64,000 nt of DNA. Origin: Planctomycetota bacterium (GTDB taxonomy: Bacteria > Planctomycetota > UBA1135). Positions 1 through 7,508 of the stretch are shown here, one piece after another. The notes under the pieces were generated by a model that saw only the letters and a list, made by a program, of their open reading frames with translations, did not search any database and was not told the origin of the DNA. The position numbers and the translations under genes are program-made. The DNA lies in assembly GCA_008501825.1 (NCBI GenBank), contig QQUA01000006.1, forward strand, positions 496,001 to 560,000, given 5' to 3'. The number at the start of each line of letters is the position of its first letter. Position 1 is the first letter of the stretch.

Positions 1-889
1 AAGGGCCGCTTTCAATCAAGGTGGCGGTGTGGCCGGCGCGATGGAATCCCATGTTCGGCAAAGGGGTGAAGCCGGAGCCTTCCTGCCAAATTTCGGCGCT
101 GTTTAAAACTTGGGTGTAGTACGGAAGGGGCGGAGGGCCTCCGAGGGGACCTTGAACTCCGCCGCACACCAGAATTCGGCCGTCATCGAGGCGCGTGGCG
201 GTATGAAAAGCTCTGCTTTCCAACATCGAACCGGTCCAGGAATTCTGTTCCGTGCTTACGTCGTAAATCCAAGCCGTCGCCGAAGTGTCATAAGGAACGT
301 CATCTCGGGCCAAAACCGCCGGACCGCCGCCGCAAACGAAGATTTTGGTGGCCCGATTTTGTAAACCCCGCTCCTTTACCGTCCATGCCAAATTGGCGAC
401 CGCCGCCGGAGCTTGGGCGGCGGAGGCATGCCATTGATCGGTGCTTTGAATGACTTGCAATCTGTAATGACTGAAATCCTGAAAGAAAGAGGGTCCGCCT
501 TGGGGGTGCTGAGTAAAGCCTTGCCAGTAAATGGCGAATCCCTCAGGCAAAGTGCCGGGTAGTTGAAGTTGCGTTGCCGAAAACTGGCCGTTGGCCGAAC
601 TGACTCCAGTATAGATGGCGGAAAAAGACGGTCCTCCAGTGATGGAAAGAACGTCTTGATCGTCTCCGGTTTGATATTGATCTCGTAGAAAAAAGTTGTT
701 GTTCAGATCCAGGCCGAGGTCGGCCAATAGATAGGTATTGGCGTCGGCCGTTAACTCCGAGAGCGTGACATCCATGAGCCCTCCGGCTTGATTGCCGTAG
801 GTCATCAGCTTGGAAGTGGCATTGGTTTGTCCAAAAACCGAAGCCGGTAGAATCCAACAAAGGAAGAAAGTGAAGAGGAAAAGCTTCAT
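1..889 (-). CDS. Secreted Kelch-type beta-propeller protein, C-terminus beyond window
   Basis: The reading frame starts at 889 and is open to base 1, so about 296 residues are visible and the 3' end lies outside the window. The protein begins with a Sec signal peptide (MKLFLFTFFLCWILPASVFGQ) and then follows the neighbour at 1054-2688 closely: LMTYG, LADLGLDLNNN, TGDDQDVLSITGGP, WQGFTQHP, KIFVCGGGPAV, ESRAFHTATRLDDGR, AEIWQEG and RAGHTATLIESG all recur there. The repeated xxVCGGG/GRILVCGGV segments are Kelch-like blade motifs, as in galactose oxidase-type propellers. It is probably exported. The ligand is unknown and no catalytic site is visible. The two genes are a tandem duplication on the same strand. 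No Shine-Dalgarno sequence precedes the ATG. Confidence 0.85.
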   Translation of the reverse strand, partial: MKLFLFTFFLCWILPASVFGQTNATSKLMTYGNQAGGLMDVTLSELTADANTYLLADLGLDLNNNFFLRDQYQTGDDQDVLSITGGPSFSAIYTGVSSANGQFSATQLQLPGTLPEGFAIYWQGFTQHPQGGPSFFQDFSHYRLQVIQSTDQWHASAAQAPAAVANLAWTVKERGLQNRATKIFVCGGGPAVLARDDVPYDTSATAWIYDVSTEQNSWTGSMLESRAFHTATRLDDGRILVCGGVQGPLGGPPPLPYYTQVLNSAEIWQEGSGFTPLPNMGFHRAGHTATLIESGP

Positions 890-989
890 GGTGGGGGGTG
901 TGACAAGTTCCCAGGATGGGTGGCTTGCTTTCAAATTAGCGAAAATTACAGAGATATTTTTTCGCCGACATTTGAAATTTTTACGAGTC

Positions 990-1025
990 GAAAAGAAAAG
1001 GGGCGGGCACCTGTGGGCACCCGCC
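990..1025 (-). terminator. Intrinsic terminator of the Kelch gene at 1054-2688
   Basis: Read on the minus strand just after the stop at 1054, a GC-only stem (GGCGGG at 1020-1025 with CCCGCC at 1002-1007) is followed by CCTTTTCTTTT. The position between the two tandem paralogues suggests they are separate transcripts. The stem is short with a 12-base loop, hence moderate confidence. Confidence 0.6.
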
Positions 1026-1053
1026 AAAACGGAGGATTGAAACGGAAGTTCTG

Positions 1054-2688
1054 TTATTGAACAGGAAGTTTGACGGTGCTGTTGGTTGCCGTATCGGCCA
1101 CCCCGGTTTCTCCGCAACTGACGAGAAGGTTGCCGTCTTCCAACAATTCGGTAACCCCTCCGCCTTGTTCGACCGGAAGGTCGGCAAGCGTAGTCCAGGC
1201 GGTACCCAAGGCGTCTAGTTGGTAAACCGACTTCACTGGAACTGGATCGAAAATGGTTCCTCCGGCTCCTCCGGCGACGACGACTTGGCTGGTTGGGGTT
1301 GCAGCAATACCGTTGAAGGCGACCGCTCCGGGCATAGGCGGCAGGCTAATGAATTGCTGACCGGCCAAAGCGAACAACTCGGCATCGGCGATGGGGCCGA
1401 TATTCAAAATGTCGCCACCGGCGCCTCCGGCTAGAACCAAGTTGCCGTTGGGAAGTTCCACCATGCCGAACAAAGCTCTTTTCGCCAATAAATTCCGAGT
1501 GTTGCCGAAGACCATCGTGTTGGGGTCCAGAAAGGTTGCCATATCGGAGAAGTCCGGGAGTTTAAACGGACCGATTTGGCGCCAGGTGACCCCGCCGATG
1601 ACCGCCAAAGTATCGTTTTGTAACCAAAGGGCTCGGGCACCGGCTTTCGGTTCCGGCAGGTTGGGGCCGGCAATGAAGTTTCCGGTGGCGGGATCGAACA
1701 ACTCGGTGCTGTTGACGCCCGTACTCAAGATTTCATCGACGCCGAACAATTCGTGATTTACATCTCCTTCCACTCCACCGGCGATTAAAACCATGCCGGC
1801 GTTGGGGCCGGATTCGATCAAGGTTGCGGTATGGCCGGCACGGTAACCGTTCATGGGTCCCACGGAACTGAACCCGACGCCTTCTTGCCAAATTTCAGCG
1901 CTGTTCAGCACCTTGGTGAAGTACTGAGCCGGCGGCGGGCCTCCGAACGGGCCAGTCACCCCTCCGCAAACAAGTAAACGACCATCGTTCAAACGAGTCA
2001 CGGTATGAAAGGCCCGACTTTCCAGCATGTCGTCCATGGCCCGGTGTTCTTCGGTGGCCACGTCGTATTCCCAAGTCGTCACGCTGGTGGGATAGGGAAC
2101 CGTATCTTCCGTCAAAAGGGCCGGGCCTCCGCCGCAAACGAACACTTTGGTTGCTCTTCCGTTCAGCCCGGTTTCTTTGACCGCCCAAGCCAAGTTGGCC
2201 ACGGCGACCGAAGGAAGAGTCGCAGTATCTTGCCATTGCACACCGTCATGAATGACTTGGCGCCGGTAGTTGCTGAAGTCTTGGAAGAAATCGACTCCCG
2301 GGGTGGGGTGTTGCGTGAATCCTTGCCAAAAGACTTCGAAGCCGTGAGGCAGGGTGCCTGGGAGACTCAAGCCGTTCAAGGGAAAGGTGCCGCTCGGAGT
2401 TGAGGTTCCGGAAAGAATGGCGGCGAAAGTAGGTCCTCCGGTAATGGAAAGAGTGTCCTGGCTATCTCCGGTACCAAAGTTGGTTTGCAGGAAGGTGTTG
2501 TTGTTTAAATCCAATCCGGTATCCGCCAGAATGTAAGTCGTTGAATCTGGCGTCACTCCGGAAAGGAAAACGTCTACGGTTCCACCGGCAGTGGTTCCGT
2601 AAGTCATGAGTTGAGAAGTTGCGTTGTCTTGTGCCGCTAGCGGGCAGGCAAGAAGGGGAGCTAAAAGGAAAACAGTTTTGGTTTTCAT
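1054..2688 (-). CDS. Secreted Kelch-type beta-propeller protein
   Basis: 544 residues with an N-terminal signal peptide cleaved near LAAQDNA. After an approximately 150-residue N-terminal region come at least seven evenly placed glycine-rich strand motifs: VFVCGGGPALL, GRLLVCGGV, GMVLIAGGV, TLAVIGGV, GNLVLAGGAGG, QVVVAGGAGG and GNLLVSCGE. Each is about 50 residues from the next, as expected for a Kelch / galactose-oxidase-like propeller of about seven blades. Family knowledge places such proteins in extracellular carbohydrate or adhesion roles, but no copper ligands or active site can be assigned, so function stays open. It is a tandem paralogue of the partial gene at 1-889. It has no Shine-Dalgarno sequence, and an intrinsic terminator follows. 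Confidence 0.85.
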   Translation of the reverse strand: MKTKTVFLLAPLLACPLAAQDNATSQLMTYGTTAGGTVDVFLSGVTPDSTTYILADTGLDLNNNTFLQTNFGTGDSQDTLSITGGPTFAAILSGTSTPSGTFPLNGLSLPGTLPHGFEVFWQGFTQHPTPGVDFFQDFSNYRRQVIHDGVQWQDTATLPSVAVANLAWAVKETGLNGRATKVFVCGGGPALLTEDTVPYPTSVTTWEYDVATEEHRAMDDMLESRAFHTVTRLNDGRLLVCGGVTGPFGGPPPAQYFTKVLNSAEIWQEGVGFSSVGPMNGYRAGHTATLIESGPNAGMVLIAGGVEGDVNHELFGVDEILSTGVNSTELFDPATGNFIAGPNLPEPKAGARALWLQNDTLAVIGGVTWRQIGPFKLPDFSDMATFLDPNTMVFGNTRNLLAKRALFGMVELPNGNLVLAGGAGGDILNIGPIADAELFALAGQQFISLPPMPGAVAFNGIAATPTSQVVVAGGAGGTIFDPVPVKSVYQLDALGTAWTTLADLPVEQGGGVTELLEDGNLLVSCGETGVADTATNSTVKLPVQ

Positions 2689-2734
2689 GATCGGGGTTCA
2701 GATCAAGGGAAAGGAGAGGCATGCAGTGTACGAA

Positions 2735-2766
2735 ATTAAGAAAAGCGGGCATCCGAAGATGCCCGC
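2735..2766 (-). terminator. Intrinsic terminator of the lipoprotein gene at 2814-3653
   Basis: On the minus strand a perfect 9-bp stem (GCGGGCATC with GATGCCCGC) closes a TTCG tetraloop (2754-2757) and is followed by TTTTCTTAATTT. It lies about 50 bases after the stop codon at 2814. Confidence 0.9.
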
Positions 2767-2813
2767 CTGCGAATCCGCGTCGAAGGTGCCACTCCTTCAG
2801 AAGCGGAACCGAC

Positions 2814-3653
2814 TTAGTTGGGTTTTGAGACTTTGCTCAAGTGGACCAAGCCACCTCGGTTGCCCAGATTGGAGTCGAATCCCGGCCCGCCCATGTAGGT
2901 TCCGGAATCGTCTACCAACCAGAAACCGACGGTTTGCGTTGTTCCGTCGATGGAATGGATGACAATGTGATCCAAGCGTCCGACGGCGTCATTGCTAAAG
3001 GTGAATATGCCTGTATTTGCGCCGCTGGTATCAAAGTTCCGTGGGCCGGCGGAGCCGCCCAATACGGAACCCAATTCGTCAAGGTTAAGGGTAACCGGCC
3101 GCTGAAAGCCATTGCGAGAAACGGTTCCGGTCCAAGATCCGGCCAGATGGCTGGAGACTTGGAAGTGACCGGGACCGAGGCTGCGGGTTAGCTCTACCGT
3201 GCCGGTATTTTGCAAGACTCCGTAGCGGCGGATTTCTGCCGTTCCGGTTAAGCGATTCTTGTCCTCGCTTAAGTTCATGGCCAAGTTCAGAGCGGCAAGA
3301 TCGTCGCCGGCTTCCTGCAACATGACCGCCGTTTCGCCCGCCACGTCCATGGAGCTGAACAGGCTTGCATTGCTCGGCATCCACTCGTCTCCCGCTCCGG
3401 TGGCAGCTTCGAACAACTCGGCAAAGTCGTCCCAGCGGAGGTAGAGATTGGTGGTCTGGAAGGTGGGATTGTCCGGGATCAAGATTCCGGTCCAGTCCCC
3501 AGCCAAATCCAAATGGGAGAAGGTCGTAGCTCCACTTTGGCTGCGATTCTTCCGTCGGATTACGGTGTCTTCGTCGTGGCATCCAAGCATGGTTGCCGCA
3601 AAAACCAACAGCAATCCAAAAGAAAGGAAACGGTACGGGGGGGAGTGTGACAT
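2814..3653 (-). CDS. Lipoprotein with two repeated beta domains
   Basis: The start at 3653 is chosen over an upstream in-frame ATG at 3713 because it puts a lipoprotein signal at the N-terminus (MSHSPPYRFLSFGLLLVFAATMLGC, lipobox LGC). The mature protein of about 255 residues has two similar halves. Each opens with a LAG-WTG motif (LAGDWTGILIP near residue 50, LAGSWTGTVSR near residue 173), then strand-rich sequence with regular glycine and aspartate turns, resembling small antiparallel beta domains. Membrane anchoring is inferred from the lipobox. I do not recognise a named family and no catalytic residues stand out. It ends in a textbook terminator and lies upstream of the Kelch genes on the same strand. 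Confidence 0.75.
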   Translation of the reverse strand: MSHSPPYRFLSFGLLLVFAATMLGCHDEDTVIRRKNRSQSGATTFSHLDLAGDWTGILIPDNPTFQTTNLYLRWDDFAELFEAATGAGDEWMPSNASLFSSMDVAGETAVMLQEAGDDLAALNLAMNLSEDKNRLTGTAEIRRYGVLQNTGTVELTRSLGPGHFQVSSHLAGSWTGTVSRNGFQRPVTLNLDELGSVLGGSAGPRNFDTSGANTGIFTFSNDAVGRLDHIVIHSIDGTTQTVGFWLVDDSGTYMGGPGFDSNLGNRGGLVHLSKVSKPN

Positions 3654-3931
3654 TGTTGAAATCCAGGGGGCGGAAGAAAGAGTCGGTTGGTGATGGGTGC
3701 CCCGAACCTCCAAAGAACCGGGGAAGGGGAGGCCGTCTTTTTCGGCCCGGGGCGTCCCAGCTAAAAAATTAGGACAGGAGGACGTCCTTTTTGTGAAGAA
3801 TATGCGAGCCTTATGTGTGGGTTAAGGCGGGGGGAGACTCCGAATTGATCTCATAAGTGTATAAAATTAAATACTTTGGGCATGAATCTTAGTCTCGGCT
3901 CCATGCCCAGGCTGGCGGGAGAAAAAGATTA

Positions 3932-5071
3932 TCAGACCTTTTCTGCCAAATTGTGAGGATACTCGGCCAGGCGCCCTTGGAAGCTCAAGATCTTCTCGTT
4001 CTGGATGATCCCGTTTTGAATTTCTACGGCTTCCGAGATGGTTTTTTCTTTCTTCCAGGCTTCGGGGCCATCGCTGACCGTCTTGAGAAACGGCAACAGA
4101 GCTCGAGAGATTTCCCAGGAAGCGCTTCGCCACATATAGCTCGGAGTGTGATCGACGGCGTAATAAGTGCCCGGCCCAACTGAAAAACACGGGTCTTCGA
4201 AGCTGGTAGGTTTGGCGAAAGGAAATCCCATGCCTTCGTCGCAACTCACGTCGACAATCAAGCTTCCAGGTTTTAAATGGCTCTCTTGGCCCGGCAGCAT
4301 GTACATCAAAGGGCTTTCCGTGTCTTGCAGAATGCCGTTGACGATTACGTCACTTTGATTGAACACTTCGGATAAGGGAATCGGTGAACCGGTTGGATTG
4401 GAATCGAAAGCCAAGTTGCCTTGTCTTTGCATGCGGTGGTACACACAACCCAGAACCTGATCGTGCAAAGTCCATGGCGGCCTTTGCGTATAGATGTGGA
4501 TGTCGCGAATCCCGTGACCTTGCAGAGCGAAAACCGCGCCCCGACTCACGGAACCTAAACTGAGGACGGTGGCCCGAAGCGGGGGGCCGTAATTGCCGTC
4601 CAAGCCGGCGCAAGCAAGCGCATGAGCCACGGCGCAGTACCCGGCCATTTCATTGTTGCGATAAAAGAGATGCATTTGCCGGGAGTTCCCTTTCCAGGTG
4701 AACATGGCTTCCCAGGCGATCAAGGTCAGCTTCCGGTCGATGGCCACCTGGGTAATTTCCCCTTGCTGAACGCAGTGGGGCCATCCCCAAAGGATCCCTC
4801 CTTCCCGAAGCTGCCTCAAATCATCTGGCATGGGTTTGGGAAGTAAAACCACCCCACTTTCTTGCAAAATTTGCTCGCGATCGGAGACGCCGCCGAAAAA
4901 GCCGGAGATCGCTTCGTCGGAAATGCCGAAAGCCCGGCCATAGCCCTTCTCGAAGATCAATTGCTCCCTCACCGAGTCGTGCACAGCCCGAAAGTGGTCA
5001 GGATGCAAGGGAACTCGATGCTCGTTTTCTTTTAATGAGCTGTGGAGGACGCCGATGGTCAGGGGGGACAT
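3932..5071 (-). CDS. Lysine-ketoglutarate reductase / alanine dehydrogenase-like enzyme
   Basis: 379 residues of the AlaDH/PNT-LYS1 fold. The N-terminal domain opens with IGVLHSSLKENEHRVPLHP, matching the first strand and the KExRVP-type motif of alanine dehydrogenase, N5-carboxyethyl-ornithine synthase and saccharopine dehydrogenase (lysine-forming). A Rossmann motif variant (LSLGSVSRGAVFAL) near residue 170 would bind NAD(P)H. The gene is 39 bases downstream of a LYS9-like saccharopine dehydrogenase on the same strand. Together the pair corresponds to the two halves of the bifunctional lysine-ketoglutarate reductase / saccharopine dehydrogenase of eukaryotes, so the likely reaction is condensation of lysine with 2-oxoglutarate to saccharopine, or its reverse. 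Alanine dehydrogenase is the main alternative. Cytoplasmic, no signal peptide. Confidence 0.75.
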   Translation of the reverse strand: MSPLTIGVLHSSLKENEHRVPLHPDHFRAVHDSVREQLIFEKGYGRAFGISDEAISGFFGGVSDREQILQESGVVLLPKPMPDDLRQLREGGILWGWPHCVQQGEITQVAIDRKLTLIAWEAMFTWKGNSRQMHLFYRNNEMAGYCAVAHALACAGLDGNYGPPLRATVLSLGSVSRGAVFALQGHGIRDIHIYTQRPPWTLHDQVLGCVYHRMQRQGNLAFDSNPTGSPIPLSEVFNQSDVIVNGILQDTESPLMYMLPGQESHLKPGSLIVDVSCDEGMGFPFAKPTSFEDPCFSVGPGTYYAVDHTPSYMWRSASWEISRALLPFLKTVSDGPEAWKKEKTISEAVEIQNGIIQNEKILSFQGRLAEYPHNLAEKV

Positions 5072-5110
5072 GTTCAGGTAGGCGGGTTTCGCGTTCCGGA
5101 ATGAAGGGTC

Positions 5111-6460
5111 TCAGCTTAAGGGTATGACTTCTTCAGTAAAGGAAAGGCCTTCTTTGGCGATTTCCCGTAATACCGGCTCATAAATCGACGGATGGGTAGG
5201 AATGTGACTCCCGGTTAAGGGCAAATCGCCCTGTAAAAGCAATCGGGCGGCGATGGCGGTGGGCAAGCCGACGGTTTTGGCCATGGCGGTAAAGCCGCCG
5301 GGTTCCCCTCGATCCACCAAAGTGGAAGTGACCTTTTCCCGGCGCCGGTTCTGGCCTGGGTACTCCACTTCCAGTTCGTGAACCAGGACCACCATGTCTC
5401 GATCTTCCGGCCCCAAGGGAAGCTTTTGATTGAGCAAATGGATCAACAAAGCCGCTGAAGTGTCCCCGGGGCAGCCGGACTTTTCGTCTGAGAAGAGGCC
5501 GAGCCAACGCATCTTTTCGACTATGTTGCCGGTAGGACTGATGTGCAGATAGCGGGCGACTCGTTGTTCGATTTCAGCTCCGGTGATGTTTAGGGGCAGA
5601 AACATTTCCACCACTTCTCGGCAGCTCCGTTCCGCCAGATTGGGGATGCGGAGGGTTTCATTCGGAAGCCCCAGGCGCACGATCTGAGCCCAGGTTTCGC
5701 TCCAGCCGGGATAGCGCAAGGTGCCTCGGATCATGGTGTGGACGTCCTCCAGCCCAAAGGCTTCCAAATAAGCCATCGAATCGCGGTTGGGATAGGCTTC
5801 CAAAGTACCGACTCCTTGGACTTGGACCGGCCATGTGTGGAGAAAAACCTGGTGGAAGGGCACGATCTTGATGCGACCCTCTTCCATGTACTGAGCGCCC
5901 GATTCTCCGGACATGGCCACGTTGCGGGGATTCCAGGTAATGATGTAGCGCATCGGGTTGTGCTCTTGTTCAGGAGCGGGAATGCCGCTGCCATAAGAGC
6001 AGAAAGACTGGATGCGCCCGCCGCTGTCGCGAAGCTGGCGAATCAGCTTCATCGCCGACATGTGGTCAATACCGGGATCCAAGCCGAGTTCGCAAAGCAA
6101 TAGAATTCCCTCCCGCTGGGCGTCCCGATCCAAATCCCGCACCGCCTGGTCTCGATAGGAGACCGAAAGCATGTGCTTTTGGTGGTTCACGCAGTCCCAG
6201 GCAACCAGGTCCTGGAAAACCGGCGGAAGCATATTGATGACCAGGGCGCTGTTTTGGATTTGGGAAGAGCGAAGATGGGCGTCATTGACGTCGAATAACA
6301 CCGCACTGCCCCGAGGGTGATCGGCGATTCGCTGCTTGGCCAAGTCCAGATCCAGATCCCCAACCGTAACGAAAGCGTCCATAGCTTTCGCGTGCTGCAA
6401 GAGGTAGGCGATGAGGTAAGAAGAACTTTGCCCTGCACCCAGGATGAGGATGTTTTTCAT
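5111..6460 (-). CDS. Saccharopine dehydrogenase family (LYS9-like) protein
   Basis: 449 residues. The N-terminus carries a Rossmann dinucleotide motif (ILILGAGQSS, residues 4-13). Around residue 130 is the family signature GLDPGIDHMSAMKLI, nearly invariant in saccharopine reductases/dehydrogenases, followed by FCSYGSGIPAPE and the NPMRYIITWNP segment. The length fits single-domain LYS9. Expected reaction: NAD(P)-dependent conversion between saccharopine and glutamate plus 2-aminoadipate semialdehyde. It is first in a two-gene operon with the reductase-like gene at 3932-5071. The roughly 240 bases upstream (6461-6703) should hold the promoter, but no confident -35/-10 could be picked. A catabolic role in lysine degradation is inferred from the pairing. 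Confidence 0.85.
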   Translation of the reverse strand: MKNILILGAGQSSSYLIAYLLQHAKAMDAFVTVGDLDLDLAKQRIADHPRGSAVLFDVNDAHLRSSQIQNSALVINMLPPVFQDLVAWDCVNHQKHMLSVSYRDQAVRDLDRDAQREGILLLCELGLDPGIDHMSAMKLIRQLRDSGGRIQSFCSYGSGIPAPEQEHNPMRYIITWNPRNVAMSGESGAQYMEEGRIKIVPFHQVFLHTWPVQVQGVGTLEAYPNRDSMAYLEAFGLEDVHTMIRGTLRYPGWSETWAQIVRLGLPNETLRIPNLAERSCREVVEMFLPLNITGAEIEQRVARYLHISPTGNIVEKMRWLGLFSDEKSGCPGDTSAALLIHLLNQKLPLGPEDRDMVVLVHELEVEYPGQNRRREKVTSTLVDRGEPGGFTAMAKTVGLPTAIAARLLLQGDLPLTGSHIPTHPSIYEPVLREIAKEGLSFTEEVIPLS

Positions 6461-6703
6461 GTGCTGGAAAGCAACTGCCGGTGGTAGCCGTCCATGGACA
6501 AGGAAGGCCCACTTTCCTTTTCCCGCAATCTAGCCTGGTTGGGGACCCGAGTCGAGGCCAAGCCCAGCTCGAGGCGAGAGGAAATTGCAAATTTGCAGCT
6601 TGTTCCCGAAGCGCCCAAGTCTTATGCCGGCTTCGGTTCAAAGCCAAGTGGGGAGGTCCAATGACCTCCCCGATCCGGATCGCCGTCCGGGAAAAAGTGG
6701 AGG

Positions 6704-7456
6704 TCAATCCTCAGGAAGCGACCAGGACCCACCCAGGCCCTGATCCCGGCACCGAAAGCTAATATTTGAAAACACTTTCTTTTCTGGATTGATCAACAAA
6801 AGCCCATCCGGCAACCGAATCGCCAGGTGCCCGGCTTGCAAAAGTTCGGCTTGGAGTCGCCGGTAAATGGCTTGTGGACCCTCTCCTTTAAACGTAGGCG
6901 TGTGGGCTTGAATGTCATTTGCCTTCAGACTCACAAAGTTCGCAGGGCTCTCATCCCCGGTCTGGGTTCGCTCGGCCATGGCCAATCCTTCGATTTGAAA
7001 AAGAATGGCTTTATCCCACAGGATTTCTTCCTTGGGGATGATTTCCCTTCGCTTTTCCAAATTGGGTTGACTGCAAGTTGCGGCAAAGGTTTCCGAGCTA
7101 CTGTCCCCCGCAAAATGCAAGCCGATGTGGCGAATTTCGGGCGTGCAGGATTCCAAGGAAACCGTTCGGGCCTGAGGGTGATGAAAGACCTTCAGGTTTT
7201 GTTCCAGCCAAGGTTCAGTGGTCCGCCAATGATCGAGCATTTCAGCGAACTTCTTGGCTTTGGCTTGACCGGTTTCATTCCCGGCAAAGGGAAGATGAAG
7301 AAGCCGGTGTTGGATTCGATTTTGAAGCTCTCGATCCCAGATCGAGATTTGCACGTCGACCGAGCCGGGTCGGGTCGCGGTATTGAACTGAAAGCCGACG
7401 GAAACCTCGTCTTGTGCCGGAGCGAGAGTAAAAAGTAGTAACCCGAAAAGAAGCAT
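6704..7456 (-). CDS. Secreted protein of unknown function
   Basis: 250 residues starting with a short signal peptide (MLLFGLLLFTLAPAQD). The remainder is soluble, with scattered charged segments (EKRREIIPKEEILWDKAILFQ) and a C-terminal strand-rich part (HLAIRLPDGLLLINP). I recognise no family and no catalytic motif. It is divergent from the helicase gene at 7509, with about 50 bases between the starts, so the two may share a promoter region. Signal peptide and codon pattern support a real gene, and the other frames over this region look like shadows. Confidence 0.65.
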   Translation of the reverse strand: MLLFGLLLFTLAPAQDEVSVGFQFNTATRPGSVDVQISIWDRELQNRIQHRLLHLPFAGNETGQAKAKKFAEMLDHWRTTEPWLEQNLKVFHHPQARTVSLESCTPEIRHIGLHFAGDSSSETFAATCSQPNLEKRREIIPKEEILWDKAILFQIEGLAMAERTQTGDESPANFVSLKANDIQAHTPTFKGEGPQAIYRRLQAELLQAGHLAIRLPDGLLLINPEKKVFSNISFRCRDQGLGGSWSLPED

Positions 7457-7508
7457 GACGTCCTCCTGTTAACTGGAGAGGGATATCCCCTCTCGAAAAC
7501 AAGGTAAC

